A DNA stretch of 64,000 nt from Paenibacillus dendrobii (GCF_009807035.1 NZ_WUBI01000006.1:218012-282011); one strand, 5' to 3'. Counted from the first letter of the stretch, positions 25,068 through 35,115 are shown. Notes: generated by a model from the sequence alone, not told the origin. A program made the numbers and translations.

Positions 25068-26678
25068 ATGAAAACAATAAAAGGGATTCTTGCGGCAGCC
25101 TTGGTTGTGACAGCGCTCTCCGGTTGCGGAGGGAACCAAAAAGCGGCTTCGACCAATGGGAGCGATTCGGACACGACCGCGCCGATCACATTGACCTGGT
25201 TTGACAAAAATACGGGAGACGCGTTCAACAATCCGGTTGCCAAGGCCATTACGGAAAAAACGGGCGTTACGTTGGAGATCCAGCAGCCGACGGGAAATCC
25301 CGTGGAAAAGCTCAATCTGATGCTGGCGAGCGGCGATCTTCCGGATGTTGTGATGCTCGATCGTGGAAGCGATATCATGAATAAATATATTTCCTCGGGC
25401 GCGATCATTCCGTTGAATGATTTGATCGACAAATACGGTCCGCACATCAAGGAAATGTATGGCGATACTCTCGCGAAGACGCGAAACGACGACGGCAATA
25501 ATTATTATTTCGCCAATTGGTATGGACTGGAGAAGTATCCGGTATTCGGCTTTATGATGCGCATGGATATCATGAAGGAACTGGGCGTGGGGGACAAAGT
25601 GAACAATGGCGAACCGTTTACGGCGGAGGAATTTGAAAATCTGCTCGTGAAGTTCAAGGAGAAATATCCGACCATCGACGGCAAGGCGTCCATCCCGATG
25701 ACGCTCAACGGTGAAAACATCGGCGGCGTTACCGGGACCTTCAAGGGCATGTTCGGCATGTTGCCTTACTATGAAACGAACGGAGAGCTGAAAAAGGACA
25801 TCCGCGATCCGCGCTATTTGGAAATGGTGAAATTCCTCAACTCCCTGTACCGCAAAGGGCTGCTCGATAAGGAATGGGCGACGATGAAAACCAAGCAGTA
25901 TGAGCAGAAAATCGGCGCAGGCAATGTTTTTGCGACCGCGGAGGCGCTGTGGAACGTAGGCAACGCCAATACGCTGCTGAAATCGGAAGCTGCGGATCCG
26001 GCCGCGCAGGATGAGCATCAGTTCTACCAATACAAGGTGCTCGCTCCGGGCGTGAGCGCGGACCAAACGACATACGGTCCGAAGAGTTCTTTGGGCTGGG
26101 ACGGCGTGGCCATCACGCGTTCGAACAAGGATCCGGTCCGGACAATGAAGCTGCTGGATTTCTTGGCGAGCGAGGAAGGACAGTACTTGCTGATGTGGGG
26201 CGTCGAGGGCAAGGACTGGGATATGAAAGACGGCAAGCATGTGCCGCGCCAGGATATTCTGGACACCTTCAAAAAGAATTGGGATGAGGCGACCCGGACG
26301 ACGGGCGTTCGCAAATGGACCTGGATGATCAAGAACGGCCCTGGCTCCGATGGTACGCCGTATGACCTGATCGGGCGCTTCCAATCCGATCCGGTGACGG
26401 ATCTTGCGATCAAGAATCTGGCCGACACCTCTTTTGACACGGCGCCTTATGACAATCTGGGCCCTGCCGGAGGCACGCCGGAAGCCATCATGGAGACCAA
26501 AGTGAATGACACCGTCAACAAATATTTCCTGAAAATGGCTTTGGCTCCTGAAGAGAACCAGGTGACCGACCTGTACAATGAAATGATGAAGGAAGTCGAT
26601 GCGGCCGGGCTTCCGAAGCTCGAAAAAATCTACACCGAAAATTATAAGAAACGCCAGCAATTGTGGAGTAACTCGTAA
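25068..26678 (+). CDS. sugar-binding lipoprotein of ABC importer
   Basis: A 536-residue extracellular solute-binding protein. The signal peptide ends in the lipobox ALSGC (C20), so it is anchored to the outside of the membrane. The length and LTWFDKNTGDAF start fit the LipO/YtcQ group that partners with LplB/LplC permeases. It follows the YesM-like kinase by 143 bases and ends in a terminator. The permeases it needs are on the opposite strand at 19540-21425. It binds an oligosaccharide, possibly alpha-galactosylated because a GH36 gene follows. Confidence 0.92.
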   Translation: MKTIKGILAAALVVTALSGCGGNQKAASTNGSDSDTTAPITLTWFDKNTGDAFNNPVAKAITEKTGVTLEIQQPTGNPVEKLNLMLASGDLPDVVMLDRGSDIMNKYISSGAIIPLNDLIDKYGPHIKEMYGDTLAKTRNDDGNNYYFANWYGLEKYPVFGFMMRMDIMKELGVGDKVNNGEPFTAEEFENLLVKFKEKYPTIDGKASIPMTLNGENIGGVTGTFKGMFGMLPYYETNGELKKDIRDPRYLEMVKFLNSLYRKGLLDKEWATMKTKQYEQKIGAGNVFATAEALWNVGNANTLLKSEAADPAAQDEHQFYQYKVLAPGVSADQTTYGPKSSLGWDGVAITRSNKDPVRTMKLLDFLASEEGQYLLMWGVEGKDWDMKDGKHVPRQDILDTFKKNWDEATRTTGVRKWTWMIKNGPGSDGTPYDLIGRFQSDPVTDLAIKNLADTSFDTAPYDNLGPAGGTPEAIMETKVNDTVNKYFLKMALAPEENQVTDLYNEMMKEVDAAGLPKLEKIYTENYKKRQQLWSNS

Positions 26679-26688
26679 AAAGGGAGAG

Positions 26689-26727
26689 GGAGGAAAAGAC
26701 GGCCTTTGTCTTTATCCTCCTTTTTTT
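26689..26727 (+). terminator. Rho-independent terminator
   Basis: GGAGGAAAAGAC pairs with GTCTTTATCCTCC with a one-base bulge, followed by seven Ts. Confidence 0.85.
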
Positions 26728-26783
26728 GCAGACGGATGGCCAGACAAACGGATCAGGACAAACCACATCGATGAAGGTAAAGG

Positions 26784-28904
26784 ATGATGAATATGGGAAT
26801 TCAATTCGACGATAAGCATCGCATTTTCGCGATCCATACACAAGCCAGCTCTTACTTATTTGGGATCAATGAAAAAGGCAGGCTGCAGCATCTGTATTGG
26901 GGCGATCCGGTGACGGCAGAGGATGCTGCGCCATTGCTCCGTGCCAGATCGCACAGTTCCTTTGACGCCGAAGTGGACATGGAAGCCGAAGAGTATAGCT
27001 TCTGGGGTGGCGTCAATTACGACGAGCCGTCGCTGAAGGCGCGCATGCATGACGGCGTCCGTGATCTGTCGGCCGGATATATCCGGCATGAGATTGGAAG
27101 CCGGGACGGAGCGGAAACGCTGCTGATCACCATGAAAGACCATGTGTACCCGCTGGAGGTACAGCTAAGCTATCGGGTGATCCCGGAACATGACCTGATT
27201 GAACGATCGGCCCGCATCGTGAACACAGGCGAGCAAGACATCGTTCTGGAGAGCGTCCAGTCGTCGGCATGGAGCATGCCTGACCTGGAGGATTACCGGC
27301 TGACGCATGTTACCGGCAAATGGTCCGGTGAGTTCCAGCTCCGCAGCACGGTGCTGAGCGAAGGCAAGAAAGTACTGGAATCGCGCAGAGGATTCACGGA
27401 CAGCCACGCCAATCCATGGTTTGCGCTGGATGACGGACGGGCGACGGAAACGGACGGGAAAGTATGGTTCGGCGCGCTCGCTTGGAGCGGAAACTGGAAA
27501 ATCACCGCCGAGAAAACGGTCTTCAATCATGTAAGGGTGACCGGCGGGATCAATGATTTCGACAGCGAATGGGTGTTGGGGGGAGGCGAAACCTTCGATA
27601 CGCCCGTATTCGTCGGCGGCTATACGGCTGGAGGATTCGGCGGCATGAGCCGCAAACTTCACCAATATCAATATGATTACGTGCTTCCCGGCCGCGAACC
27701 GCGCAAGGTATTGTACAACTCGTGGGAAGCGACGTATTTCAACGTCAACGCACAGGATCAGATGGCTTTGGCCGAAAAGGCGGCCCGGATGGGCGTCGAG
27801 CTGTTCGTCGTGGATGACGGCTGGTTTGGCCAGCGGAATCACGATCGTGCCGGACTGGGCGATTGGTTCGTGAATAAGGAGAAGTTCCCGAACGGACTTG
27901 GGGAACTGATTGATAAGGTGCATGAGCTGGGCATGGAATTCGGCATTTGGGTCGAGCCGGAGGCGGTCAATCCGGACAGCGATTTGTACAGGCAGCATCC
28001 GGACTGGGTGTATCATTTCGAGACCCGGGAGAGAACGGAGCTGCGCAACCAGCTGCTGCTGAACATTTCGAAACCGGAGGTCAAGCAGTACATTCTCCAT
28101 TTCATGACCGAGCTGCTGGAGAACCACCGTATCAAGTTCATCAAATGGGATATGAACCGTACTGTGACGGAGCCCGGTATGAAAGGCCATCCGCTCCACC
28201 GCCAGAAGGAGCTATGGATTCGCCACGTCCAAAGCTTATATGAGATTTGGGCTGAGCTGCGGCGGAAATTCCCGCATGTCGAATTCGAGACCTGCGCCGG
28301 CGGGGGCGCGCGGATTGATCTGGGCATATTCCGTTATGCCGACCAGTCCTGGCCGAGTGACAACACGGATGCATTCGACCGCTTAAGCATCCAGGAAGGC
28401 TTCTCGTATACGTATGCGCCGCGCATGATGACCTGCTGGGTGACGGAATCGCCGACCGGCATGAACAAGCGCAGCGTGTCGCTGGAATACCGGTTCCACA
28501 GCGCCATGATGGGTACCCTGGGCATCGGCTCCAATCTGAATGAGTGGAGCGACGAGTTGATCGAGCAGTCTGGTGAATTCATCCGCCAATATAAGGAGAT
28601 TCGTCCACTGGTGCAGTTCGGTCGCCAATACCGTCTGGCTTCCTTGAAACATCTAGGCGTGACGTCCGTCCAGTATGTGAACGAAGACGGCACCGACAGC
28701 GTCGTGTTTGCCTTTCTGCATTCGCAGCATCTGGGTGAGCCGCTGCCGCGCCTTCGCCTTCAAGGGCTGCAGGCTGATCGGGACTACGTGATCGATGGCC
28801 TGCCGGAGAAGCGAAGCGGGCGGGCGCTCATGAATATCGGGATCGAGCTGCCGCTGCGCGGCGATTTTGACAGCTTGGTTTACCGGATTACGTCACAGGA
28901 ATAA
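26784..28904 (+). CDS. alpha-galactosidase, GH36
   Basis: A 706-residue cytoplasmic enzyme of full GH36 length: N-terminal beta-supersandwich, TIM barrel, small C-terminal sheet. The barrel holds FVVDDGWFG, the nucleophile D456 in IKWDMNR, CAGGGARIDLG, and the acid/base D526 in WPSDNTDAFDR. It cleaves terminal alpha-1,6-galactose from melibiose- and raffinose-type sugars. The ATG used has GAAGG about seven bases upstream. Its position right after the lipoprotein gene suggests the importer delivers its substrate. Confidence 0.95.
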   Translation: MMNMGIQFDDKHRIFAIHTQASSYLFGINEKGRLQHLYWGDPVTAEDAAPLLRARSHSSFDAEVDMEAEEYSFWGGVNYDEPSLKARMHDGVRDLSAGYIRHEIGSRDGAETLLITMKDHVYPLEVQLSYRVIPEHDLIERSARIVNTGEQDIVLESVQSSAWSMPDLEDYRLTHVTGKWSGEFQLRSTVLSEGKKVLESRRGFTDSHANPWFALDDGRATETDGKVWFGALAWSGNWKITAEKTVFNHVRVTGGINDFDSEWVLGGGETFDTPVFVGGYTAGGFGGMSRKLHQYQYDYVLPGREPRKVLYNSWEATYFNVNAQDQMALAEKAARMGVELFVVDDGWFGQRNHDRAGLGDWFVNKEKFPNGLGELIDKVHELGMEFGIWVEPEAVNPDSDLYRQHPDWVYHFETRERTELRNQLLLNISKPEVKQYILHFMTELLENHRIKFIKWDMNRTVTEPGMKGHPLHRQKELWIRHVQSLYEIWAELRRKFPHVEFETCAGGGARIDLGIFRYADQSWPSDNTDAFDRLSIQEGFSYTYAPRMMTCWVTESPTGMNKRSVSLEYRFHSAMMGTLGIGSNLNEWSDELIEQSGEFIRQYKEIRPLVQFGRQYRLASLKHLGVTSVQYVNEDGTDSVVFAFLHSQHLGEPLPRLRLQGLQADRDYVIDGLPEKRSGRALMNIGIELPLRGDFDSLVYRITSQE

Positions 28905-28920
28905 GGGTTAATGAAGAAGG

Positions 28921-28955
28921 GCGCCGCGCAGGCGATAAACCTGCGGGCGTCTTTT
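28921..28955 (+). terminator. probable terminator
   Basis: CGCAGG pairs with CCTGCG, with weaker outer pairing, then CTTTT. The T tract is short. Confidence 0.5.
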
Positions 28956-29032
28956 GGTATTCGGTGGTGAAAAGGGCAAGTATATCTCCCTAATTGACTT
29001 TCCCTGCTTCTTATAAGTTGCCGGGAAGCCAA

Positions 29033-29926
29033 CTAGCCCTTTCGTGTATCCCGGTACTCAGTGGGAGGCTTACCCATGACTTTTTTGAACAGTCGGGAGA
29101 AATAGTAGGGGTCCTGGAACCCGAGGCGATGGCTGATTTCCTTGACGCTTTGTTCGGTCAGGTCCAGATGCCGGCAGGCGAGCTGGATTTTCAGGCGCAG
29201 ATAATAATCGATCGGCGAATACCCGGTCGCTTCCTTGAAGCGCTGCGTAAAATGGGGAACCGACACGTTGGCTTGGGCCGCCAGCTCCTTCAGCGTCACA
29301 CTGCGCTCCAGATGATCCATCATATAGCGCACCGTTTGCGTGATGTCGTGTTTGCCATGCTGGCTGCCTCCGGTTTGGGGCTGCAGCCGGGAATGCCTCA
29401 GAATTGCAGCCAGATGGCCTGCCAACTGCGATACATAAATAATATGGCTTAGCGTATATCCCTGCTCGAGCAGAGCATAGCCTTCGTGAAACAGCTCACC
29501 TAATTGGCGGGCTTTTTCGAGCGGCAATGAAACAGGGCCTGCATCGGAGCCGAAGCCTTCGAAGAACGCCTGCACATGCTCGCCTTTCATATGCCACCAG
29601 TATATACTCCAGGGATGCTCTTCCGACGAAGCGTATTCATGAGGCGTATGCGCCGGAATGACGACGGCTTGCCCCTGAAGAACTTCCTGTTTCCGGCCGC
29701 CGTTCAGCCGGTACCAGCCTTCTCCTTCCATGCAGTAAATCATGATATAGGCTTCGCTCCCCGCGGGTCGTTCCCGGTAGTGATGCAGGGCTCTCGGGAA
29801 GTAACCGGTATCCGTTACATAGAGCGGGCGGACGAGCGGGTGTTCGGAGGCTTCTTTCATAATATGATCCGGCAAGACGATCAGTTTTTCGGACTGGAAT
29901 CCATCGGTTTTTCGTATCGTATCCAT
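29033..29926 (-). CDS. AraC-family transcriptional regulator
   Basis: A 297-residue regulator with a cupin N-terminal domain (YIMIYCMEGEGWYRLNG; VIPAHTPHEY) and a C-terminal double helix-turn-helix (LKELAAQANVSVPHFTQRF; VKEISHRLGFQDPYYFSRLF). The frame stays open 67 codons further upstream, but that part runs into the divergent gene and beyond a TTGACA box, so the ATG at MDTIRK is preferred. No ribosome site precedes it. It is divergent from the DUF5107 gene and probably controls it or the adjacent GH36 gene. Confidence 0.88.
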   Translation of the reverse strand: MDTIRKTDGFQSEKLIVLPDHIMKEASEHPLVRPLYVTDTGYFPRALHHYRERPAGSEAYIMIYCMEGEGWYRLNGGRKQEVLQGQAVVIPAHTPHEYASSEEHPWSIYWWHMKGEHVQAFFEGFGSDAGPVSLPLEKARQLGELFHEGYALLEQGYTLSHIIYVSQLAGHLAAILRHSRLQPQTGGSQHGKHDITQTVRYMMDHLERSVTLKELAAQANVSVPHFTQRFKEATGYSPIDYYLRLKIQLACRHLDLTEQSVKEISHRLGFQDPYYFSRLFKKVMGKPPTEYRDTRKG

Positions 29927-29934
29927 GCATTTAC

Positions 29935-29963
29935 TATGCTTTGCGCGGGGCTGGTTTGTCAAT
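29935..29963 (-). promoter_or_regulatory. promoter of the AraC gene
   Basis: TTGACA on the minus strand (29963-29958), 17-base spacer, AGCATA. The start point would fall within a few bases of the ATG, hinting at a leaderless or very short-leader mRNA. Confidence 0.4.
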
Positions 29964-30120
29964 GAGGTATTCTTATAAAAAATCATCAGATAATCCATCA
30001 ACCTTATGAGATCGTCAATGGCAGTATGGGGCGCTCTCCCGTAAGATGGGGTTAGATCAAGCAGATGCTTAGAGATGTTCAAATATGTCCAGAAGTTCCA
30101 GAGGAAAGGATGAACCAAGC

Positions 30121-33100
30121 ATGACAAAACCGCAGGAAGCCGTAAAGGTATGGGAAGAAACGATCGAGATTCCGACCTATGAGGCGGGAAAGCCCGACGC
30201 CAACCCGATGTTTTTGGAAAAACGCGTGTATCAGGGCAGCTCGGGGCGGGTCTATCCGCTGCCCGTAATCGATAAAATTCACGATGAAAAGGTGCCGAAG
30301 CCTTACCGGATCGTGTTCCTGGAGAATGAATTCCTGCAAATTCAGGTGATGCCGGAGATCGGCGGACGCATTTACCGGGCGATCGACAAAACGAACCGAT
30401 ACGATTTCGTCTACCATAATCAGGTCATTAAGCCTGCGCTGGTGGGTCTTGCCGGTCCGTGGATTTCCGGAGGGATCGAGTTCAACTGGCCCCAGCACCA
30501 CCGGCCCAATACGTTCGGCGAGGTCGAGTACAAAGTGGAGCTGAATGCGGACGGGAGCAAAACGGTGTGGGTCGGCGAAATCGACCGGATGTATGGAACC
30601 AAGGTATCCACCGGTTTTACGCTGCATCCCGGAAAAGCCTACCTGGAAATCCATGCCCAGCTGTATAACCGCACGCCGGAGCCGCAGACCTTCCTGTGGT
30701 GGGCCAACCCGGCCGTAGCCGTCAACGATCATACGCAGTCGGTATTTCCTCCGGATGTGCATGCCGTGTTTGATCATGGAAAACGGGATGTGTCCAAATT
30801 CCCGATCGCGACCGGAACGTACTACAAGATGGATTATTCGTCCGGCGTGGATATTTCCAAGTACAGCAACATCCCGGTACCGACGTCTTATATGGCTTAT
30901 CATTCCGATTACAACTTCGTCGGTGGCTACGATCACGGTGTGGGCGCAGGCATTTTGCATATCGCGAACAAGCATGTTTCACCGGGGAAAAAGCAGTGGA
31001 CCTGGGGGCACGGCGAATTCGGCCAAGCCTGGGACCGTAATTTGACGGACGAGGATGGGCCTTACATCGAGCTCATGACCGGGGTATACACGGATAACCA
31101 GCCAGATTTCAGCTGGCTGCAGCCCTATGAGGAAAAGAGTTTCAAGCAGTATTTCATGCCCTACAAACAGATCGGGATGGTGAAGAATGCTTCGATTGAC
31201 GCGGCCGTGAATTTGGAAATTTCGGGACGGAAAGCGGTCGTCCATGCCTATGCGGCCTCCGTATTCGAAGGGGCGCGGATCCTGCTCAAGGGTGCGGAAC
31301 GGATTTATTTGGACCAAATCGTGAAGCTGTCGCCGGTGGATACGTTCAAGGCCGAGGCGGAAATCGGAGAGAATGAGCGGGAAGAGGATTTGCAGGTCAT
31401 CGTGCAGGCCGCGGGCGGTAGAGAGCTCATCTCTTATCGGCCGAAACCGAAAAAGATCGAGCAAATTCCCGATCCGGCCAAAGCTATCGAGGCCCCGGAG
31501 CAGCTTCGGAACACCGAAGCGCTGTATTTGGCAGGGCTGCATCTGGAGCAATACCGCCATGCGACCTACGAGCCCGACCTGTACTATCTGGAAGGACTCA
31601 AACGGGATGCCGGGGATATCCGCCTGAACAATGCCTACGGACTGCTTCTGCTGCGCCGCGGCTGCTTCGGGGAGAGCGAGCGTTATTTCCGAAAAGCGAT
31701 CGAAACGCTGACGCGCCATAACGCCAGGCCGTATGACAGCGAACCGTTCTATCATTTGGGGAAGACGCTGAGATGGCAGGGACGGATCGAAGAAGCGTAT
31801 GAAGCCTTCTACAAGTCGGTATGGTCCGCGGCGTGGCAGGGTGCCGGATATTTTGCTCTGGCCCAGATTGCCTGTGAGCAGCAGGATTATCCTGAGGCTC
31901 TGGATCTTATCGAGCGGTCGCTGAACGTTCAATACCGCAATTACAAAGCCCGTCATCTCAAGAGCGTGATCCTGAGAAAACTGGGGCGTGCCGAGGAGGC
32001 CGAGCAGTTGGTGTTGGACACGATCCGCCTCGACCCGATGGAGTTTGCCGCAAGAAATGAATGGATCGCGATCCAGCGCGAGTTGAACCGTCCGGAAGCG
32101 GCGCAGGAAGCGCTGGATACGCTGACGGGACTCATGCGCGGCGACGCCCACAATTCCATCGCCTTGGCTCAGGATTATGCGGAAGCGGGCCAGTATGAGG
32201 AAGCGCTGGAAGTGCTGGGCCGGATTGCCGGGCCAGATCAGACCCAAGCGTATCCGATGGTTCGCTATTATCAGGGCAGCTATAGTATGAAGCTCGGGGA
32301 CAGGAGGCAAGCCGATTTTTATTATAAGGCTGCGACGAAGGCCGATCCCCGGTATTGCTTCCCAAACTCCCTGCATGATTATGCCGTGCTGAAGGAGGCG
32401 GCTGCTCTACATCCGGAGGACGCGAAAGCGTTGTATTATATGGGCAATCTGCTGTACGACAAGAGACGGCATGAAGAAGCGGTATCCTGCTGGGAAGCCT
32501 CTATTGCTTGGGATAGCCGTTTTGCCACGCCGCACCGGAATTTGGCGCTCGCGTATTACAATAAAATGCACAACCCGGAGAAAGCGCGAAAGGCACTGGA
32601 AACCGCGTTTGCGCTCGACACGGCGGATGCCCGGGTGTTTTACGAATTGGATCAGCTCTATAAAAAAATCGGACGTAACCCGCAAGACCGGCTCAAAGTT
32701 CTGGAAGAGCATCTGGAGCTGGTCGAGCTTCGCGATGACTTGTTCCTTGAATACATTACGCTTTACAATACGCTGAATCGGCATGAGGAAGCGATCCGGC
32801 TGATTCTGAGCCGCCATTTCCATCCTTGGGAAGGCGGGGAAGGCAAGGTGCCGGCCCAGTATGTGCTAGCACGCGTCGAGATGGCGAAGAAGCTGTTGAA
32901 GGCGGAGCAGCCGGAGGAAGCGATCCGGCAGCTGCTGGAAGCCAAGCAGTATCCGCTAAATGTGAACGAGGGCAAACTGGAGGGTGCACAGGAGAACAAC
33001 ATTGACTACTATTTGGGCATCGCCTACGGGCAGCTTGGACAGTCCGCTGAGGCGAAAGCCTCCTTCCTGAAGGCATCCGAAGGCTTGGATGAGCCGGCCA

Positions 33101-33462
33101 GCGCCATGTATTACAACGACCAGCCGCCGCACATGATCTTCTATCAGGGAACGGCGCTTCGCCAGTTGGGCCGGGAGCGTGAAGCGCGGAGCCGGTTTCA
33201 TAAACTGGTCGATTACGGGGAAAAGCATCTGTTCGACCAGCCTCAAATCGATTATTTCGCCGTGTCGCTGCCGGATTTCCTGGTGTTCGAGGACGACCTG
33301 ACCCGAAAAAACGAAATTCACTGCCATTATATGATGGGCCTGGGCCATCTGGGTCTGGGACAGTTGGAGGAATCAGCGAAGCACTTCAGCCAGGCGCTTG
33401 CCCTGGAGCCGCATCATCAGGGGGCTGCGCAGCATCTCGCCCTTTGTGCGAAAGGAATCTGA
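30121..33462 (+). CDS. DUF5107 protein with tetratricopeptide repeats
   Basis: A 1113-residue soluble protein. The first 400 residues are a DUF5107 domain, a beta-rich fold related to aldose epimerases and sugar-binding sandwich domains (RIYRAIDKTNRYDFVYHN, GGIEFNWPQHHRP, WWANPAVAVNDHTQ, WTWGHGEFGQAWDRNLTDEDGPYIEL). The rest is a long series of TPR helices (for example ARKALETAFALDTADARVFYELDQLYKKIGR), normally a protein-binding scaffold. The ATG after GAGGAAAGG is used rather than one 12 codons earlier. It is followed by an epimerase-like gene. Its biochemical role is not established; the family is found repeatedly beside glycosidases. Confidence 0.88.
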   Translation: MTKPQEAVKVWEETIEIPTYEAGKPDANPMFLEKRVYQGSSGRVYPLPVIDKIHDEKVPKPYRIVFLENEFLQIQVMPEIGGRIYRAIDKTNRYDFVYHNQVIKPALVGLAGPWISGGIEFNWPQHHRPNTFGEVEYKVELNADGSKTVWVGEIDRMYGTKVSTGFTLHPGKAYLEIHAQLYNRTPEPQTFLWWANPAVAVNDHTQSVFPPDVHAVFDHGKRDVSKFPIATGTYYKMDYSSGVDISKYSNIPVPTSYMAYHSDYNFVGGYDHGVGAGILHIANKHVSPGKKQWTWGHGEFGQAWDRNLTDEDGPYIELMTGVYTDNQPDFSWLQPYEEKSFKQYFMPYKQIGMVKNASIDAAVNLEISGRKAVVHAYAASVFEGARILLKGAERIYLDQIVKLSPVDTFKAEAEIGENEREEDLQVIVQAAGGRELISYRPKPKKIEQIPDPAKAIEAPEQLRNTEALYLAGLHLEQYRHATYEPDLYYLEGLKRDAGDIRLNNAYGLLLLRRGCFGESERYFRKAIETLTRHNARPYDSEPFYHLGKTLRWQGRIEEAYEAFYKSVWSAAWQGAGYFALAQIACEQQDYPEALDLIERSLNVQYRNYKARHLKSVILRKLGRAEEAEQLVLDTIRLDPMEFAARNEWIAIQRELNRPEAAQEALDTLTGLMRGDAHNSIALAQDYAEAGQYEEALEVLGRIAGPDQTQAYPMVRYYQGSYSMKLGDRRQADFYYKAATKADPRYCFPNSLHDYAVLKEAAALHPEDAKALYYMGNLLYDKRRHEEAVSCWEASIAWDSRFATPHRNLALAYYNKMHNPEKARKALETAFALDTADARVFYELDQLYKKIGRNPQDRLKVLEEHLELVELRDDLFLEYITLYNTLNRHEEAIRLILSRHFHPWEGGEGKVPAQYVLARVEMAKKLLKAEQPEEAIRQLLEAKQYPLNVNEGKLEGAQENNIDYYLGIAYGQLGQSAEAKASFLKASEGLDEPASAMYYNDQPPHMIFYQGTALRQLGREREARSRFHKLVDYGEKHLFDQPQIDYFAVSLPDFLVFEDDLTRKNEIHCHYMMGLGHLGLGQLEESAKHFSQALALEPHHQGAAQHLALCAKGI

Positions 33463-33567
33463 CAACCGTCAGGCAGTACGGGCGGATGTTCCGGGACCGC
33501 GTTAAATCTGGGGCATCCGGCATCCTGTTTACTGGATCGGCAGATGAATGGGGAAGGGTGAAACGCT

Positions 33568-34518
33568 TTGATATGGACAAGTCGCACGGTGAACGGACAA
33601 GTCGCATGGACGGGACGAACCGCTGCCATGCAGATTACGCTGCTTCCGCAGCTGGGCAGCAAGATAATCTCGCTTCAGAACCGCCTGACGGGCCGGGAAT
33701 GGCTCACCCAAGCTGAGGGAGTGCTGGGGAACAAGGGCTATGGCAGCCCATTCGCCGACAGTGACGGCAGCGGCTGGGACGAAATGTTCCCGACCATTAA
33801 CGCCTGCCGCTACCCTGAATATCCTTGGATGGATGCGGAGCTTCCCGATCATGGGGAGGTTTGGTCCCTCCCATGGCGGGCCGAGATGACCGAGGATAAG
33901 CTGGAGTGCAGCGTGCAAGGGGTCAAACTACCCTACCTTTTGCGCAAAACCTATGCCTTCCCGGCGGAAGATTGTCTGCGGATCGATTACGCCGTGACCA
34001 ACCTGGGTTCGTTCCCTTTTTCGTTTCTATGGGCGGCCCATCCGCTATTCTGCATAGAGGAAGGGATGGAAATCCACGTACCGGAAGGATTAACGCAGAT
34101 AGCCGTGTCATACTCGGAGCATGGCAGGCTTGGAAAGACGGGCGAGGTTCGCCCTTGGCCGCAGCCTTCTGCAGACCAGCCGCAGATCCGTTTGGACCGA
34201 ACGGAGGGCAGAGAAGAGGCAACGGCTGAGAAGTTTTACTTTACCGGTGCCTTGCCGGAAGGAAGGGCTTCGCTTTATGACCCCCGGAAGCGGGAGGGCC
34301 TAACGATTGCTTTTCCGAAGGAAAAGGTGCCGTATCTGTCCATATGGGCCAATTATGGAGGGTATCAGGGGCAGTATCATCTGGCGTTGGAGCCGGCCAC
34401 GGGTTTTCTGGATGATTTGGCTTATGCGATGGAGCGGAAATCCGTGGCGGCCGTTCTGCCGGGCGAAACATACACCTGGCATCTGGAAGTGAGCTGGATG
34501 GGGCAAGAGCAAGCTTAG
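33568..34518 (+). CDS. aldose 1-epimerase-like protein
   Basis: A 316-residue beta-supersandwich protein of the galactose-mutarotase superfamily. It has the LGSKIISLQNRLTGREWL start, a GSGWDEMFPTINACRYP segment, an LRIDYAVTNLGSFPFSFLWAAHPLF strand with the expected His, and a C-terminal GYQGQYHLALEPATGFLDDL motif carrying the catalytic-type Glu. Translation most likely begins at a TTG after GAAGGG; a GTG seven codons on is an alternative. It is 105 bases after the DUF5107 gene and probably co-transcribed. It may interconvert sugar anomers released by the neighbouring glycosidases. Confidence 0.8.
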   Translation: MIWTSRTVNGQVAWTGRTAAMQITLLPQLGSKIISLQNRLTGREWLTQAEGVLGNKGYGSPFADSDGSGWDEMFPTINACRYPEYPWMDAELPDHGEVWSLPWRAEMTEDKLECSVQGVKLPYLLRKTYAFPAEDCLRIDYAVTNLGSFPFSFLWAAHPLFCIEEGMEIHVPEGLTQIAVSYSEHGRLGKTGEVRPWPQPSADQPQIRLDRTEGREEATAEKFYFTGALPEGRASLYDPRKREGLTIAFPKEKVPYLSIWANYGGYQGQYHLALEPATGFLDDLAYAMERKSVAAVLPGETYTWHLEVSWMGQEQA

Positions 34519-34638
34519 ACCTTTGAATCTAGGCGAAAGCCTCATTCTCTTGCCGGATTTAATGAACCGGTGGGGCGAGGAGCATCAGAGGTTTACGGAA
34601 CGGTCGGAGCAAATTTGCTGACTGAATCCTCCATCAAT

Positions 34639-34680
34639 AAAAAACATCTGCATCCGTTTATCCCGGGGCAGATGTTTTTT
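34639..34680. terminator. Rho-independent terminator, bidirectional
   Basis: AAAAAACATCTG pairs perfectly with CAGATGTTTTTT across an 18-base loop, giving an A tract on one side and T tract on the other between convergent genes. Confidence 0.9.
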
Positions 34681-34789
34681 GTGCAGGGGAAGCTAGATAG
34701 GGCAGAGGACGAGGAAGTCCCCGAACTCTATAAGTCCATGCTAATCATGCAATTCATGCAATGCTTAATTTCGGTATCCCGGAACGTCT

Positions 34790-34993
34790 TTATCGATTGT
34801 ATATGGCGTCGAATTCTTCATCGCTTTTTACTAAATATAATATCCCTTCGATGAGGCCGATGATGGATGGAATTCCTGTCCAGCTGAAAATCAAGTAGAG
34901 AATTCCCATCCCGATTTGTCCTAGATAAAATTTATGGATCCCCAAGCCTCCAAGCAAGATGCCTAAGATACCTGCCGCTACTTTGTTTTTCAT
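34790..34993 (-). CDS. TM2-domain membrane protein
   Basis: A 67-residue protein with the TM2 pattern: AGILGILLGGLGIHKFYLGQ, then a second helix GILYLIFSWTGIPSIIGLIEGI, and a charged tail. These small proteins span the membrane twice; their function is not known. Monocistronic, with a GGAGACTGA ribosome site upstream. Confidence 0.92.
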   Translation of the reverse strand: MKNKVAAGILGILLGGLGIHKFYLGQIGMGILYLIFSWTGIPSIIGLIEGILYLVKSDEEFDAIYNR

Positions 34994-35115
34994 TTCATTC
35001 AGTCTCCTTAAATTTCACTTAAGATAAAGAATATGACTTTTTCGGTGTGATATTCATCATCGGATGAGGAATTTATGGAGTCAAGCATGTCTGTGGCACT
35101 TGATGTTCGTGGAAT

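Noticed and set aside
25014..26660. 548-codon open frame antisense to the sugar-binding lipoprotein gene
   Set aside because: Composition is Arg/His/Ile-rich as expected of a shadow frame, with no ribosome site or recognisable domain; the plus-strand lipoprotein is certain.
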